This document shows positions 1 through 7,200 of a stretch of DNA of 10,928 nt, piece after piece (within the stretch, counting starts at the first letter, position 1; each line of letters begins with the position of its first letter). The stretch is from Zetaproteobacteria bacterium. GTDB lineage: Bacteria > Pseudomonadota > Zetaproteobacteria > Mariprofundales > Mariprofundaceae. The notes beneath the pieces were generated by a model, which did not search any database, had not been told where the DNA came from, and saw nothing but the letters and a program-made list of their open reading frames with translations. The stretch is taken from assembly GCA_021545665.1 (NCBI GenBank), contig JAJRTX010000059.1, positions 1 through 10,928 of the forward strand, in the 5' to 3' direction. The translations under genes were made by a program, and so were the position numbers.

Positions 1-1
1 G

Positions 2-418
2 CCGATTGAACCGGCGCTGCGCTCAATGATTACGGTGCGCGTTTCACAAATCAACTGGTGCTCTTTCTGTGTTGATATTAATTCAGCTACGGCAGTCAAT
101 CGCCATGTGGGTGAAGAAAAGCTGGCCGACCTGGCTTGCTTTGAAGATAGCGGTCTGTATTCGGACAGAGAGAAGGCTGCGCTCGCCTATGCCGAGGTTG
201 TCACTCATAGTGATCAGGATACTACAGAAATGCTCTTTGAGCGTCTGCGTTGTTATTTTGATGATGATGCTATTATTGAACTGACTGCTCTGATCGCCTT
301 CCAGAATTTGTCGAGTAAATTCAATGCATCACTGGCTGTTGCGCCACAGGGCTTCTGCAATATTGCGCCGCAGCCTGAAGTGAAAGAGAAAGAACGAACC
401 GCGAATAGACGCGAATAA
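2..418 (+). CDS. Carboxymuconolactone decarboxylase/AhpD-like protein (5' end outside window)
   Basis: The frame is open from base 2, so the gene begins to the left of the window; the Met at 26 lies inside the domain and is unlikely to be the start. The pattern of a short helix, then S-Q-I-N-W-C-S-F-C, then a helical region, is typical of the CMD/AhpD family, whose CxxC pair performs thiol-disulfide or peroxide-linked chemistry. The two Cys codons are at 59-61 and 68-70. AhpD has CxxCxxxH; here the His position is Asn (codon 80-82), so the AhpD-type proton relay may be absent. No signal peptide can be judged. The last codons, reading R-T-A-N-R-R-E-stop, lie inside an inverted-repeat element (396-497), so the C-terminal tail and stop codon seem to come from that element. 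Family assignment is fairly sure; the substrate is unknown. Confidence 0.8.
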   Translation, partial: PIEPALRSMITVRVSQINWCSFCVDINSATAVNRHVGEEKLADLACFEDSGLYSDREKAALAYAEVVTHSDQDTTEMLFERLRCYFDDDAIIELTALIAFQNLSSKFNASLAVAPQGFCNIAPQPEVKEKERTANRRE

Positions 419-497
419 AAAAGGTGCAGAACAGGTAGGAACCAGCTCACGCAAAGACCACAAAGAATAGAGATTGATTCGTGTGTATTCGCGGTTC
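396..497. repeat. 102-bp MITE/REP-like element with 21-bp terminal inverted repeats
   Basis: The left arm (396-416) and right arm (477-497) are reverse complements at 19 of 21 positions; the outer ends read GAACCGCGAATA and TATTCGCGGTTC. The left arm also contains a direct repeat of CGCGAAT (400-406 and 410-416). The 60-base centre includes two related blocks, GCAAAGA and CACAAAGA. Arms of this length are too good for chance, and similar CGCGAAT/GCAAAGA intergenic repeats occur in many environmental bacterial genomes (from memory, not searched). It encodes nothing. In RNA it could fold into a long hairpin between the first two genes and act as a terminator or processing site, although no T-tract follows it. 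Confidence 0.75.
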
Positions 498-523
498 AAG
501 GGTCATAAATAAACTGACGGAAA

Positions 524-530
524 AAGGAGG
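524..530 (+). promoter_or_regulatory. Strong ribosome binding site for the DUF302 gene
   Basis: AAGGAGG lies five bases before the ATG at 536 and matches the anti-Shine-Dalgarno consensus fully, one of the strongest sites in the window. Confidence 0.85.
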
Positions 531-535
531 AAGTA

Positions 536-928
536 ATGAGCAATGATTATGGTATGAGAACAGTATATGATGGTAATATAGAAGATGCGGAAGCTGCCAT
601 CACCAGTGCCCTGATGGATAAGGGTTTTGGCATTCTGACCCGCATTGATGTGGCAGCAACGCTGAAAATGAAAATTGATGTAGACCGGGCACCTTATGTG
701 ATCTTAGGGGCATGTAATCCGAAGCTGGCCAATCAGGCGCTGAATCTGGAAACAGAGCTGGGTTTGATGCTGCCGTGTAATGTGATCGTATATCAGGATG
801 AATCAGGTAATACAGTAGTTTCCATTATCGATCCGGCAGCCATGGTGGCTATGATTGATAATCCTGAACTGGAATGTCTTATACAGGAAGCAAGGCCATT
901 GCTTGAGCAGGCACTTAAGAGCCTTTGA
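536..928 (+). CDS. DUF302 family protein
   Basis: A 130-residue protein covering essentially one DUF302 domain (COG3439). Family hallmarks visible are the N-terminal segment with alternating helix and strand, the G-F-G-I-L-T-R-I-D stretch at residues 30-38, the I-L-G-A-C-N-P turn around Cys60, the L-P-C-N-V-I-V-Y strand around Cys81, and the late S-I-I-D-P-A-A-M segment near 97-103. There is no signal peptide or membrane helix, so it should be cytosolic. The biochemical role of DUF302 is not established; such proteins often sit beside sulfur, heme or redox genes, which fits here. The start is set by the AAGGAGG site. The stop at 926-928 is followed after one base by the ATG of the Crp/Fnr gene, so the two are very likely translationally coupled. 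Cys60, Cys81 and Cys114 are possible redox or ligand residues, but that is speculation. Confidence 0.85.
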   Translation: MSNDYGMRTVYDGNIEDAEAAITSALMDKGFGILTRIDVAATLKMKIDVDRAPYVILGACNPKLANQALNLETELGLMLPCNVIVYQDESGNTVVSIIDPAAMVAMIDNPELECLIQEARPLLEQALKSL

Positions 929-929
929 G

Positions 930-1610
930 ATGACATCTGTTCAACGCAGCAAAGACTGGCTAAATTTATTCCCGGTGCTGAATGAATTTAGCGATGCCGT
1001 ATGGATTCAGGATGCGTGCAAGGCAAAACGTCTGCAAGTGGAAAAGGGTAGTATCCTGTTCCGGGATGGTGATGCCTGTAAGGGTTATGTACTGGTGGCT
1101 TCCGGTTCGATCCGTGTACAAAAAGTCGACCCGCAAGGTCATGAGATTCTTCTTTATCGTGTCGAAGAAGGTCAGAGCTGCATGTTGACAACCACATGCC
1201 TTCTTGGCTCCCGGAATTATCCTGCCGAGGGGGTTGCTGAGACAGATGTGGATCTGATTATACTGCCACTGGATGTCTTTGACCATGCTCTGGTCGGTTC
1301 TGCCGGTTTTCGGCGTTATGTCATGGCCAGTATCGGTGAACGTGTCTGCGATTTGATGCTGTTGCTGGAGGATGTCGCTTTTGGCCGCATGGATGTGCGT
1401 CTGGCACGCACGCTGTTAAAAAACGGGAGGAAGGATGGTTTTGAGCTTGAGAGTACGCATAGGCAGCTGGCTGTTGAACTGGGTACGGCGCGTGAGGTAA
1501 TCAGTCGTCTGTTAAAGAATTTTGAACGTAAAGGACTGGTCGAGTTAAGCCGTAACCGGATCACATTATGTAACATCAAGCGGCTGCATCAGGTGGCCTG
1601 TCAGGATTGA
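930..1610 (+). CDS. Crp/Fnr-family transcriptional regulator
   Basis: A 226-residue protein of the usual Crp/Fnr length. Residues 15-120 form the cyclic-nucleotide-binding-like beta barrel (G-S-I-L-F-R-D-G-D, then V-A-S-G-S-I-R-V), followed by a dimer helix at about 125-150 and a winged helix-turn-helix at about 155-215. The recognition helix G-T-A-R-E-V-I-S-R carries Glu189, Ser192 and Arg193, matching FNR Glu209, Ser212 and Arg213, so an FNR-like TTGAT half-site is predicted. It lacks the N-terminal cysteine cluster of FNR; instead Cys30, 50, 84, 90, 140, 214 and 224 are scattered. Cys84 and Cys90 flank the M-L-T-T-T segment in the barrel region where CRP binds its ligand. The frame is open upstream to 855, but ATG 930, one base after the DUF302 stop, gives the normal family length and lacks only a strong ribosome site (coupling). 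A sulfide or redox signal is inferred from the neighbours. Confidence 0.9.
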   Translation: MTSVQRSKDWLNLFPVLNEFSDAVWIQDACKAKRLQVEKGSILFRDGDACKGYVLVASGSIRVQKVDPQGHEILLYRVEEGQSCMLTTTCLLGSRNYPAEGVAETDVDLIILPLDVFDHALVGSAGFRRYVMASIGERVCDLMLLLEDVAFGRMDVRLARTLLKNGRKDGFELESTHRQLAVELGTAREVISRLLKNFERKGLVELSRNRITLCNIKRLHQVACQD

Positions 1611-1668
1611 GTAACAATGTCACTGAAGTGCACAAGAGAAGCCCCAGAATAGCACCTGTCAAAACGAC

Positions 1669-1676
1669 AAAGGAGA
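1669..1676 (+). promoter_or_regulatory. Ribosome binding site that fixes the DUF2892 start
   Basis: AAAGGAGA lies five bases before the ATG at 1682. This favours that ATG over the in-frame TTG at 1607, which would overlap the regulator's stop and add 25 residues with no family support. Confidence 0.8.
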
Positions 1677-1681
1677 TAGAT

Positions 1682-1897
1682 ATGAAAGCAAATGTTGGAA
1701 CTATGGATCGAGTATTTCGTCTGCTGGCCGGGGCGGCAGCAATTGCCTTTGGCTATATGGGTGGACTGGCATCGCCGTGGAATGCAGTGGCAATTGGCGC
1801 AGGCAGTGTGTTTGTGCTGACGGCATTCATTAAATTCTGCCCGCTTTATGTGATTCTCGGGCTTGATACCTGTAGTTGTAAAGCTGCAACAGAATAA
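1682..1897 (+). CDS. DUF2892 (YgaP-type transmembrane domain) protein
   Basis: A 71-residue inner-membrane protein. It opens with the family signature N-V-G-T-M-D-R-V-F-R-L (residues 4-14), followed by two hydrophobic helices at about 14-30 and 36-53, then F-C-P-L-Y-V-I-L-G-L-D-T-C, which is the typical YgaP C-terminal motif with Cys53 and Cys64; Cys66 is extra. In E. coli YgaP this module is fused to a rhodanese domain and the protein handles sulfane sulfur at the membrane. Here the module stands alone, while an exported rhodanese is encoded further down. A role as membrane anchor or sulfur conduit near SQR is inferred. It lies 71 bases after the regulator and 128 bases before sqr; a stem-loop follows it. 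Confidence 0.85.
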   Translation: MKANVGTMDRVFRLLAGAAAIAFGYMGGLASPWNAVAIGAGSVFVLTAFIKFCPLYVILGLDTCSCKAATE

Positions 1898-1909
1898 AAA
1901 AGAATATGA

Positions 1910-1939
1910 AGAGGATGCCCAATGCAATGGGTGTCCTCT
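1910..1939 (+). terminator. Stem-loop after DUF2892, possible terminator or attenuator
   Basis: A 12-bp stem (1910-1921 with 1928-1939, two G-U pairs, no mismatch) closes a six-base loop. The arms read AGAGGATGCCCA and TGGGTGTCCTCT. No T-tract follows on the + strand, so it is not a textbook intrinsic terminator; it may instead stabilise transcript ends or lower read-through from the regulator genes into sqr. Confidence 0.5.
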
Positions 1940-1950
1940 CATGTAGCAGG

Positions 1951-1981
1951 ATAAAAGAAAGGGCAGTTTACTTTCCTTTAT
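1951..1981 (+). promoter_or_regulatory. Inverted repeat in the sqr leader, possible operator
   Basis: Arms 1951-1961 (ATAAAAGAAAG) and 1971-1981 (CTTTCCTTTAT) pair at 10 of 11 positions around a nine-base centre. It is AT-rich and lies 45 to 75 bases before the sqr start, a usual distance for an operator. It does not look like an FNR box. Protein binding is not shown by the sequence. Confidence 0.4.
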
Positions 1982-1996
1982 CCGAATCATAATGCA

Positions 1997-2010
1997 CGGG
2001 AGAATTCCCG
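1997..2010 (+). promoter_or_regulatory. Short hairpin directly before the sqr ribosome binding site
   Basis: CGGGA and TCCCG form a five-base perfect stem around the loop GAAT. It ends three bases before the AAGGAGA site at 2014-2020. It could influence translation of sqr or mark a 5' end; it is short enough that chance cannot be excluded. Confidence 0.3.
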
Positions 2011-2025
2011 AACAAGGAGAGTAGT

Positions 2026-3309
2026 ATGGCACACGTAGTTATTATGGGAGCAGGAATCGGGGGCTTGCCTGCTGCTTATGAAATGAAGGCAGCCTTGAAA
2101 AAATTAGACGGGGAACATGAGGTGACCGTGGTTTCCAATGTGGATTACTTTCACTTTGTTCCATCCAATCCATGGGTTGGTGTCGGTTGGCGAACACGTG
2201 AGGATGTTTGCTTTGAAGTCGGCCCTTATCTGAATAAAAAGGGTATTAATTTTATCGCCAGTGGCGTAAAAGAGATCCATGCCAAAGAGAACAGGCTGTC
2301 GTTGCATAATGGACATGATCTGGATTATGATTATCTGTTTATTGCAACCGGCCCACGTCTGGCTTTTGAACTGGTTGATGGTCTGGGGCCGGATGGGCAC
2401 ACGCAATCGATTTGTCATGTCGATCATGCAGTCGAGGCATATAATGCTTTTGAAACGTTCTGCAAAGATCCCGGCCCGATTGTGGTTGGAGCGGTTCAGG
2501 GGGCCAGCTGTTTCGGCCCGGCTTATGAGTTTGCCATGATTCTCGATACCGAACTGCGTCGGCGCGGCATTCGCAATAAAGTACCGATGACCTTTGTCAC
2601 GGCCGAGCCCTATATCGGCCATCTGGGTCTGGGCGGGGTCGGCGATTCCAAGGGAATGCTTGAAGCCGAGATGCGCCAGCGTCATATCAAATGGCACGTT
2701 AACGCCAAAACGACCAAAGTTGAAGATGGAAAGATGTTTGTTGAAACCGTGGACAAAAAAGGTGAGACAGATGAAACCTTCGAGATTGATTTCAAATATG
2801 CCATGATGCTACCGGCCTTCCGTGGTATTCCGCCCGTCGCTCAGGTGGAAGAAATGTGTAATCCAATGGGCTTCGTAAAAATTAACGATTTCCAGCAGAA
2901 TCCGGAATACAAGAATATCTATTCAGTCGGAGTCTGTGTCGCTATCCCGCCAACTGAAGTCACACCTGTGCCATGCGGTACGCCGAAAACCGGTTATCTG
3001 ATTGACACCATGGTGACAGCTGCTGTTGAAAATATCTGTCATGATATCAAGGGCGAAGCACCTCAGAAGTGTGGCACATGGAATGCCATTTGTCTGGCTG
3101 ATATGGGTGATACAGGTGCTGCCTTTGTGGCTCTTCCGCAAATTCCGCCACGCAATGTGCAGTGGATGAAAAAGGGCAAATGGGTGCATACGGCCAAGGT
3201 GATGTTTGAGAAATATTTTATGCGTAAAATGAAAACCGGCGTTTCCGAGCCGTTTTATGAAAAGGCGTTTTTGAAGGTGCTCGGTATCAACCGTCTGGAT
3301 GGAGAGTAA
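2026..3309 (+). CDS. sqr: Sulfide:quinone oxidoreductase, type I (SqrA-like)
   Basis: A 427-residue FAD enzyme that oxidises sulfide to polysulfide or sulfane sulfur and passes electrons to quinone at the cytoplasmic membrane. The N-terminus has the dinucleotide-binding G-A-G-I-G-G-L-P-A-A-Y (residues 8-18); Y-D-Y-L-F-I-A-T-G-P at 101-110 closes the first Rossmann part. The three cysteines known to act in A. ferrooxidans SQR (128, 160, 356) correspond to Cys130 (S-I-C-H-V-D-H), Cys162 (G-A-S-C-F-G-P-A-Y-E-F) and Cys356 (N-A-I-C-L-A-D-M-G-D). P-K-T-G-Y near 320-324 belongs to the flavin/quinone side. The C-terminal basic, amphipathic segment (about 376-427, including K-M-K-T-G-V-S-E-P-F-Y-E-K) is the monotopic membrane anchor. 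No signal peptide is present. Cys304, Cys317 and Cys349 are additional cysteines near the active-site region. The start follows AAGGAGA at 2014-2020. osmC starts five bases after the stop. Confidence 0.95.
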   Translation: MAHVVIMGAGIGGLPAAYEMKAALKKLDGEHEVTVVSNVDYFHFVPSNPWVGVGWRTREDVCFEVGPYLNKKGINFIASGVKEIHAKENRLSLHNGHDLDYDYLFIATGPRLAFELVDGLGPDGHTQSICHVDHAVEAYNAFETFCKDPGPIVVGAVQGASCFGPAYEFAMILDTELRRRGIRNKVPMTFVTAEPYIGHLGLGGVGDSKGMLEAEMRQRHIKWHVNAKTTKVEDGKMFVETVDKKGETDETFEIDFKYAMMLPAFRGIPPVAQVEEMCNPMGFVKINDFQQNPEYKNIYSVGVCVAIPPTEVTPVPCGTPKTGYLIDTMVTAAVENICHDIKGEAPQKCGTWNAICLADMGDTGAAFVALPQIPPRNVQWMKKGKWVHTAKVMFEKYFMRKMKTGVSEPFYEKAFLKVLGINRLDGE

Positions 3310-3314
3310 GACGC

Positions 3315-3707
3315 ATGCCTGAAATTATTGCCAAATATCTGGATGGGGTGGCATTTCGCGTAACACACCGGGGTCATTCGATTGTGATGGATCAGCCTGT
3401 TACGAATGCAGGAGAAGACTCCGGTTTAACACCGCCGGAGCTTTTCGCTTCTGCTCTGGCCGGTTGCGTGGGTTATTATGTGGCCAACTATTGCAGGCGG
3501 GCAGGTTTATCGATGCAGGGTTTACAGGTCAGCTGTGACTGGGCCACGGATGACAAGCCCAAACGCATGAATCCGATAAGTATCAGCATAGAACTGCCCG
3601 GCCTGCCTGAGAAAAGGAGAAAGGCGGTTGAGCGAGTGGCTCATTCCTGCCTGCTGCACGCAACGTTGACGCATCAGCCCGATATTGAAATTTCACTCAA
3701 TGCTTGA
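3315..3707 (+). CDS. OsmC-family thiol peroxidase-like protein
   Basis: A 130-residue OsmC-fold protein. The hallmark L-T-P-P-E-L-F-A-S-A-L-A-G-C (residues 38-51) and S-C-L-L-H-A-T-L (111-118) supply the two conserved cysteines, Cys51 and Cys112, equivalent to the peroxidatic and resolving pair of OsmC/Ohr; Glu42 lies at the usual spot. Such proteins reduce organic hydroperoxides, and some members act on persulfides, which would fit the sqr neighbour. It is closer to the short YhfA-like OsmC subgroup than to Ohr, judging by the short N-terminus. No export signal. GGAGAG within the sqr 3' end (3301-3306) serves as the ribosome site; the gap to sqr is five bases and the next gene overlaps its last eight, so all three form one transcription unit. 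The exact substrate is not known. Confidence 0.88.
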   Translation: MPEIIAKYLDGVAFRVTHRGHSIVMDQPVTNAGEDSGLTPPELFASALAGCVGYYVANYCRRAGLSMQGLQVSCDWATDDKPKRMNPISISIELPGLPEKRRKAVERVAHSCLLHATLTHQPDIEISLNA

Positions 3708-4098
3708 GTTTGTTTTTTTTGATTCGAGACCGAAAGCCATTTTTCTTGGCCAATTAAAGGAAGTCGGACTTGTATTCGAATGCAGGCAGAAAGGCGAAGA
3801 ACTGCTGGTATTGTTGAGCGATGATATTGAATCCGACAGCATAGACCAGGTCGAAAAATTTTATGAAGCCACTTTGCAAATGAGTGAAGAGCTGATGGCT
3901 GAGTCGGAAGGAGTAGATCACTTCAGTCTGGCCGGGGTTGAAGTGAAATTAAAAAATGGGCCGGTCATGGCTACTGTGGATTCAAAGTTGCTGGAAAAAC
4001 TGTTGTCCGTGCTCAGTTTTGATGAACTCGGCCAGTTTGTCGATTCCATTGCCAGAGCAGCTGAAGAGCCTGACTTGCGTCCGCTTTGCAAGCGCTAA
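3700..4098 (+). CDS. Unrecognised small cytosolic protein, coupled to osmC
   Basis: A 132-residue acidic, soluble protein that I do not assign to a family. It starts with strand-like L-E-F-V-F-F-D, then a helix with G-L-V-F-E-C-R, a strand (E-L-L-V-L-L-S-D-D-I), an acidic helix (about 50-73), another strand pair near V-E-V-K-L-K-N-G-P-V-M-A-T-V, and a C-terminal helical part ending in D-L-R-P-L-C-K-R. The alternation suggests a small alpha/beta fold, possibly ferredoxin-like. It has two cysteines (near residue 29 and close to the C-terminus) and no signal peptide or membrane helix. ATG 3700 is preferred because it overlaps the osmC stop by eight bases; an in-frame TTG at 3685 is the alternative. 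Coding nature is supported by the tight linkage and protein-like composition. It likely belongs functionally with sqr-osmC. Confidence 0.75.
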   Translation: MLEFVFFDSRPKAIFLGQLKEVGLVFECRQKGEELLVLLSDDIESDSIDQVEKFYEATLQMSEELMAESEGVDHFSLAGVEVKLKNGPVMATVDSKLLEKLLSVLSFDELGQFVDSIARAAEEPDLRPLCKR

Positions 4099-4176
4099 AG
4101 ACCCAGGAAACAGTAACTATCCTGAAAGTGTTCTATCCCGTCATCTATGTTGTTTATGGCGTCTGTCAGGTAACTC

Positions 4177-4197
4177 TACTCAAGTTTGGTTTGAGTA
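4177..4197 (+). promoter_or_regulatory. Inverted repeat before the histidine kinase gene
   Basis: TACTCAA (4177-4183) and TTGAGTA (4191-4197) are perfect reverse complements around a seven-base centre. They lie 17 bases before the kinase ATG, overlapping a TATAGT that could be a -10 box but has no good -35 partner. The repeat could be an operator or an RNA hairpin near the ribosome site; it is only suggestive. The rest of the 115-base gap shows no clear terminator. Confidence 0.3.
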
Positions 4198-4213
4198 TAG
4201 TTTGGGGCAGGCA

Positions 4214-7200
4214 ATGAAACTAAAGCGGTTTTTATTTTACTATTCCTTTGCAGCCATGCTGCTGGTCACACTCTGTTATTCATATTATTCCCTGTCCAGT
4301 GATGATCTGCTGCGCCAGGCGGAAATGGCGGATCAATCACTGGTTCGACAGGAGAAGCTGTTGCTGGATGATCAGTTTCGTTTTTTTGCTTCCGACCTGA
4401 TGACCTTTGCCGATATGCAGGAGTTAAAGGCCGGGTTCAAATATTCCAGCAGCACCGCATTCAACGATCTGGCCGAGAAATTCAAATCTTTGCTGGCAGT
4501 GAAAAAATATTATGAAAAAATTCGCTTGATTGATCTGAAGGGGCGGGAGTTGTTACGAGTGGATTATCGGGGCGGCAGGCCGATATTAATTTCGCCTGAA
4601 GCGTTGCAGGATAAAAGCAGGCGCTATTATTTTACCGAGTCGGCAACACTGAAACAACATCAGATTTATATCTCGCCGATGGATCTGAATTTCGAGCAAG
4701 GTGAGTTTGAGCAGCCACTGGAGGTAAGCATTCGTCTTATTACGCCTGTTGTCGACGCAAGCGAAGTTAAACAGGGGGTGCTGGTGTTTAATGTGCTGGC
4801 TGATGTAATGTTTGAGCGCGTTGTTGCCATGCATGGCAAGCAACAACGGCACAGCCATTTGCTCAATAAGAATGGAGACTGGTTGTTCAGCGGTAATGAG
4901 GGCGAAGCATGGAGTTTCATGTTTCCCGAACGCCGTGCCGAGCAGTTCAGGGACAGGTTTCACGAGGCCTGGTTATCTATACGCGGACAGGAACGCGGAC
5001 AGTTTCGCGATGCTCAGGGCATGTTCACCTTCATAACAATCCGGCCACTGGAGGCTGCCAGACAGGCCTTGCCGGAGGCCTTGGAACAACAGGCCGGCGG
5101 CGATATAAATGCCGGATCGCCGTTATGGAAGCTGGTTGAATATCGAAGCGGCAGTGAAATGGCTTCCATCACCGGGCCGCTGGCTAGCCGCATTGCCAGT
5201 TATACGCTGATTTTTCTACTACTGCTTGCCGCACTGCTTTGGAAGCTGGTATCTCATTCTGTCAACAGAGATGTTGTAGTCCGGCATTTGCGTGATAGTG
5301 AGTACAAGTATCGCCGTCTGATAAGCGATCTGCCTGATGGTGTGGTCGTGTTTGTTGATGCGAAAATGGTTTATGCGAATAATGCCGCCCTGCGTCTCTT
5401 TGGTCTGGAGGATATCAGTGCAATACTGAACAGACCTGTACTTGATTTTGTGCATCCGGAGAGCAGAGCTCTGGTGACTGACAGAATGCAGGCTGTGCTG
5501 GACGGACAGCCACTTGAAGCCATGGAGGAGCATTTGCTTACGGAGAATGGATCAAGTCTTTTTGCACTGATAACGCCGAAACTTATTGAGTTTGATGGCA
5601 AGACGGCCATTCAGTTGGTGATTCGTGATATCACCGAACAGCGCATGACTGAAGGCGCTTTGCGTATTTCCCGGCAGCGACATGAATTGTATATGAGTCA
5701 GACCAATATGGCTGTGATTGAATGGAATACTGATTTTACCGTTGCCCAGTGGAACCATGGGGCGGAAACAATTTTTGGTTATCGTGCAAAAGAGGCTATC
5801 GGCAGGCATGCGACTGAATTATTACTGTTTGCTGATCAGCGACCAGCGATAGATGCGGTCTGGCAGCAACTGATGGCAAATCGGGGAGGATGTCACAGTA
5901 TTAATGATAATTTCACACGGGACGGTCGCACCATTACATGCGAGTGGCACAATACGCCGCTGGTCAGAAAAGATGGCACAGTGATCGGAGTGACATCGCT
6001 ATGTACTGATATTTCCGAGCGCCAGCGCCAGCATGATGAACTCAGCAAGCTACAGATGGCTATTGATCAGGCTGGCGAATCCATTCTGATTACCAATGCC
6101 AATGCCATAATCGAATATGTCAATCCGGCTTTCAGCAGAATTACTGGTTATGCCGTTGATGAGGTGTTGGGGAAAACGCCGGCCATATTGGAAAGCAGGC
6201 GACAGAACGATTCATTTCATAAGCATTCCTGGCACGAAATCGCGTCTGAAAAAGTATGGGAAGGTTCGATGGTGAACAAGCGCAAAGATGGAACTCTGTA
6301 TCCAGTTCTGATGTCGGTAGCGCCGATTTTTGATGCAAATGGCAGTATTACCCATTTCGTAGCAATTCAGCAGGATATGACGGCGCATGAGAAATTAGAG
6401 GAAAATTTCAGGCAGGCCCAGAAAATGGAGGCGCTGGGTACGCTGGTTGGCGGCATTGCCCACGATTTTAATAATGTACTGGCCGGCATGCTGGGCAGCC
6501 TCTATCTGGTTAAGAAACGGACGGCATCCAATCCCGATGTACAGGATAAATTGAAGGGCATTGAGCAGGCAGGTTATCGTGCGGCGGAAATGATCAAGCA
6601 GTTGCTGGCTTTTTCACGAAAACAGGAGGCTGAGCTTAAACCTGTGCCGGTGCAGCCTTTTATCAGAGAGATATTAAAGCTGGCGCGCTCATCCATCCCT
6701 GAAAATATTGTCATCCTCCATGAACTCGGAGAGCGGGATTATCATATTCGGGGCGATGGATCGCAGATGCAGCAGATGATGCTCAATCTGCTGGTGAATG
6801 CTTCGCATGCGCTTGAGGGCAGGGCGGAGCCAAAGATAACTGTTTCCTTGCGCACCTTTGAACCGGATGAGGCTTTTTTGCATGTTCACCCGGGCATGGA
6901 GGGTAGTCAATTGTTGACTATTGAGGTAGCTGATAATGGTTGCGGTATTAAAAAGGAGCACCTGAATCGGGTGTTGGAACCTTTTTTCACCACCAAAGAA
7001 GAGGGCAAGGGAAGCGGACTGGGATTAGCGATGGTTTTTGGCAGTATGGGAACCCACGGCGGGGTTGTTGATATAGAGTCTGAAGAGGATGAGGGAACCC
7101 GGGTTAAGCTCTATTTTCCATTAAGCAACCATGCTGAGAAATCGGACAAATATTTATCTGAAGAGATGATTTGTGGCAAGAGTGAAATTATTTTACTGGC

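Noticed and set aside
474..478. TTGAT half-site before the DUF302 gene as an FNR-type operator
   Set aside because: The second half-site is missing, and the bases belong to the inverted-repeat element.
2104..2697. 197-residue open frame on the - strand within sqr
   Set aside because: Antisense shadow of a conserved enzyme, with no family features.
3956..4213. 86-residue upstream extension of the histidine kinase frame
   Set aside because: It overlaps the preceding gene in another frame, is rich in Trp, Cys and Ser unlike a real domain, and would place 86 residues before the first membrane helix.
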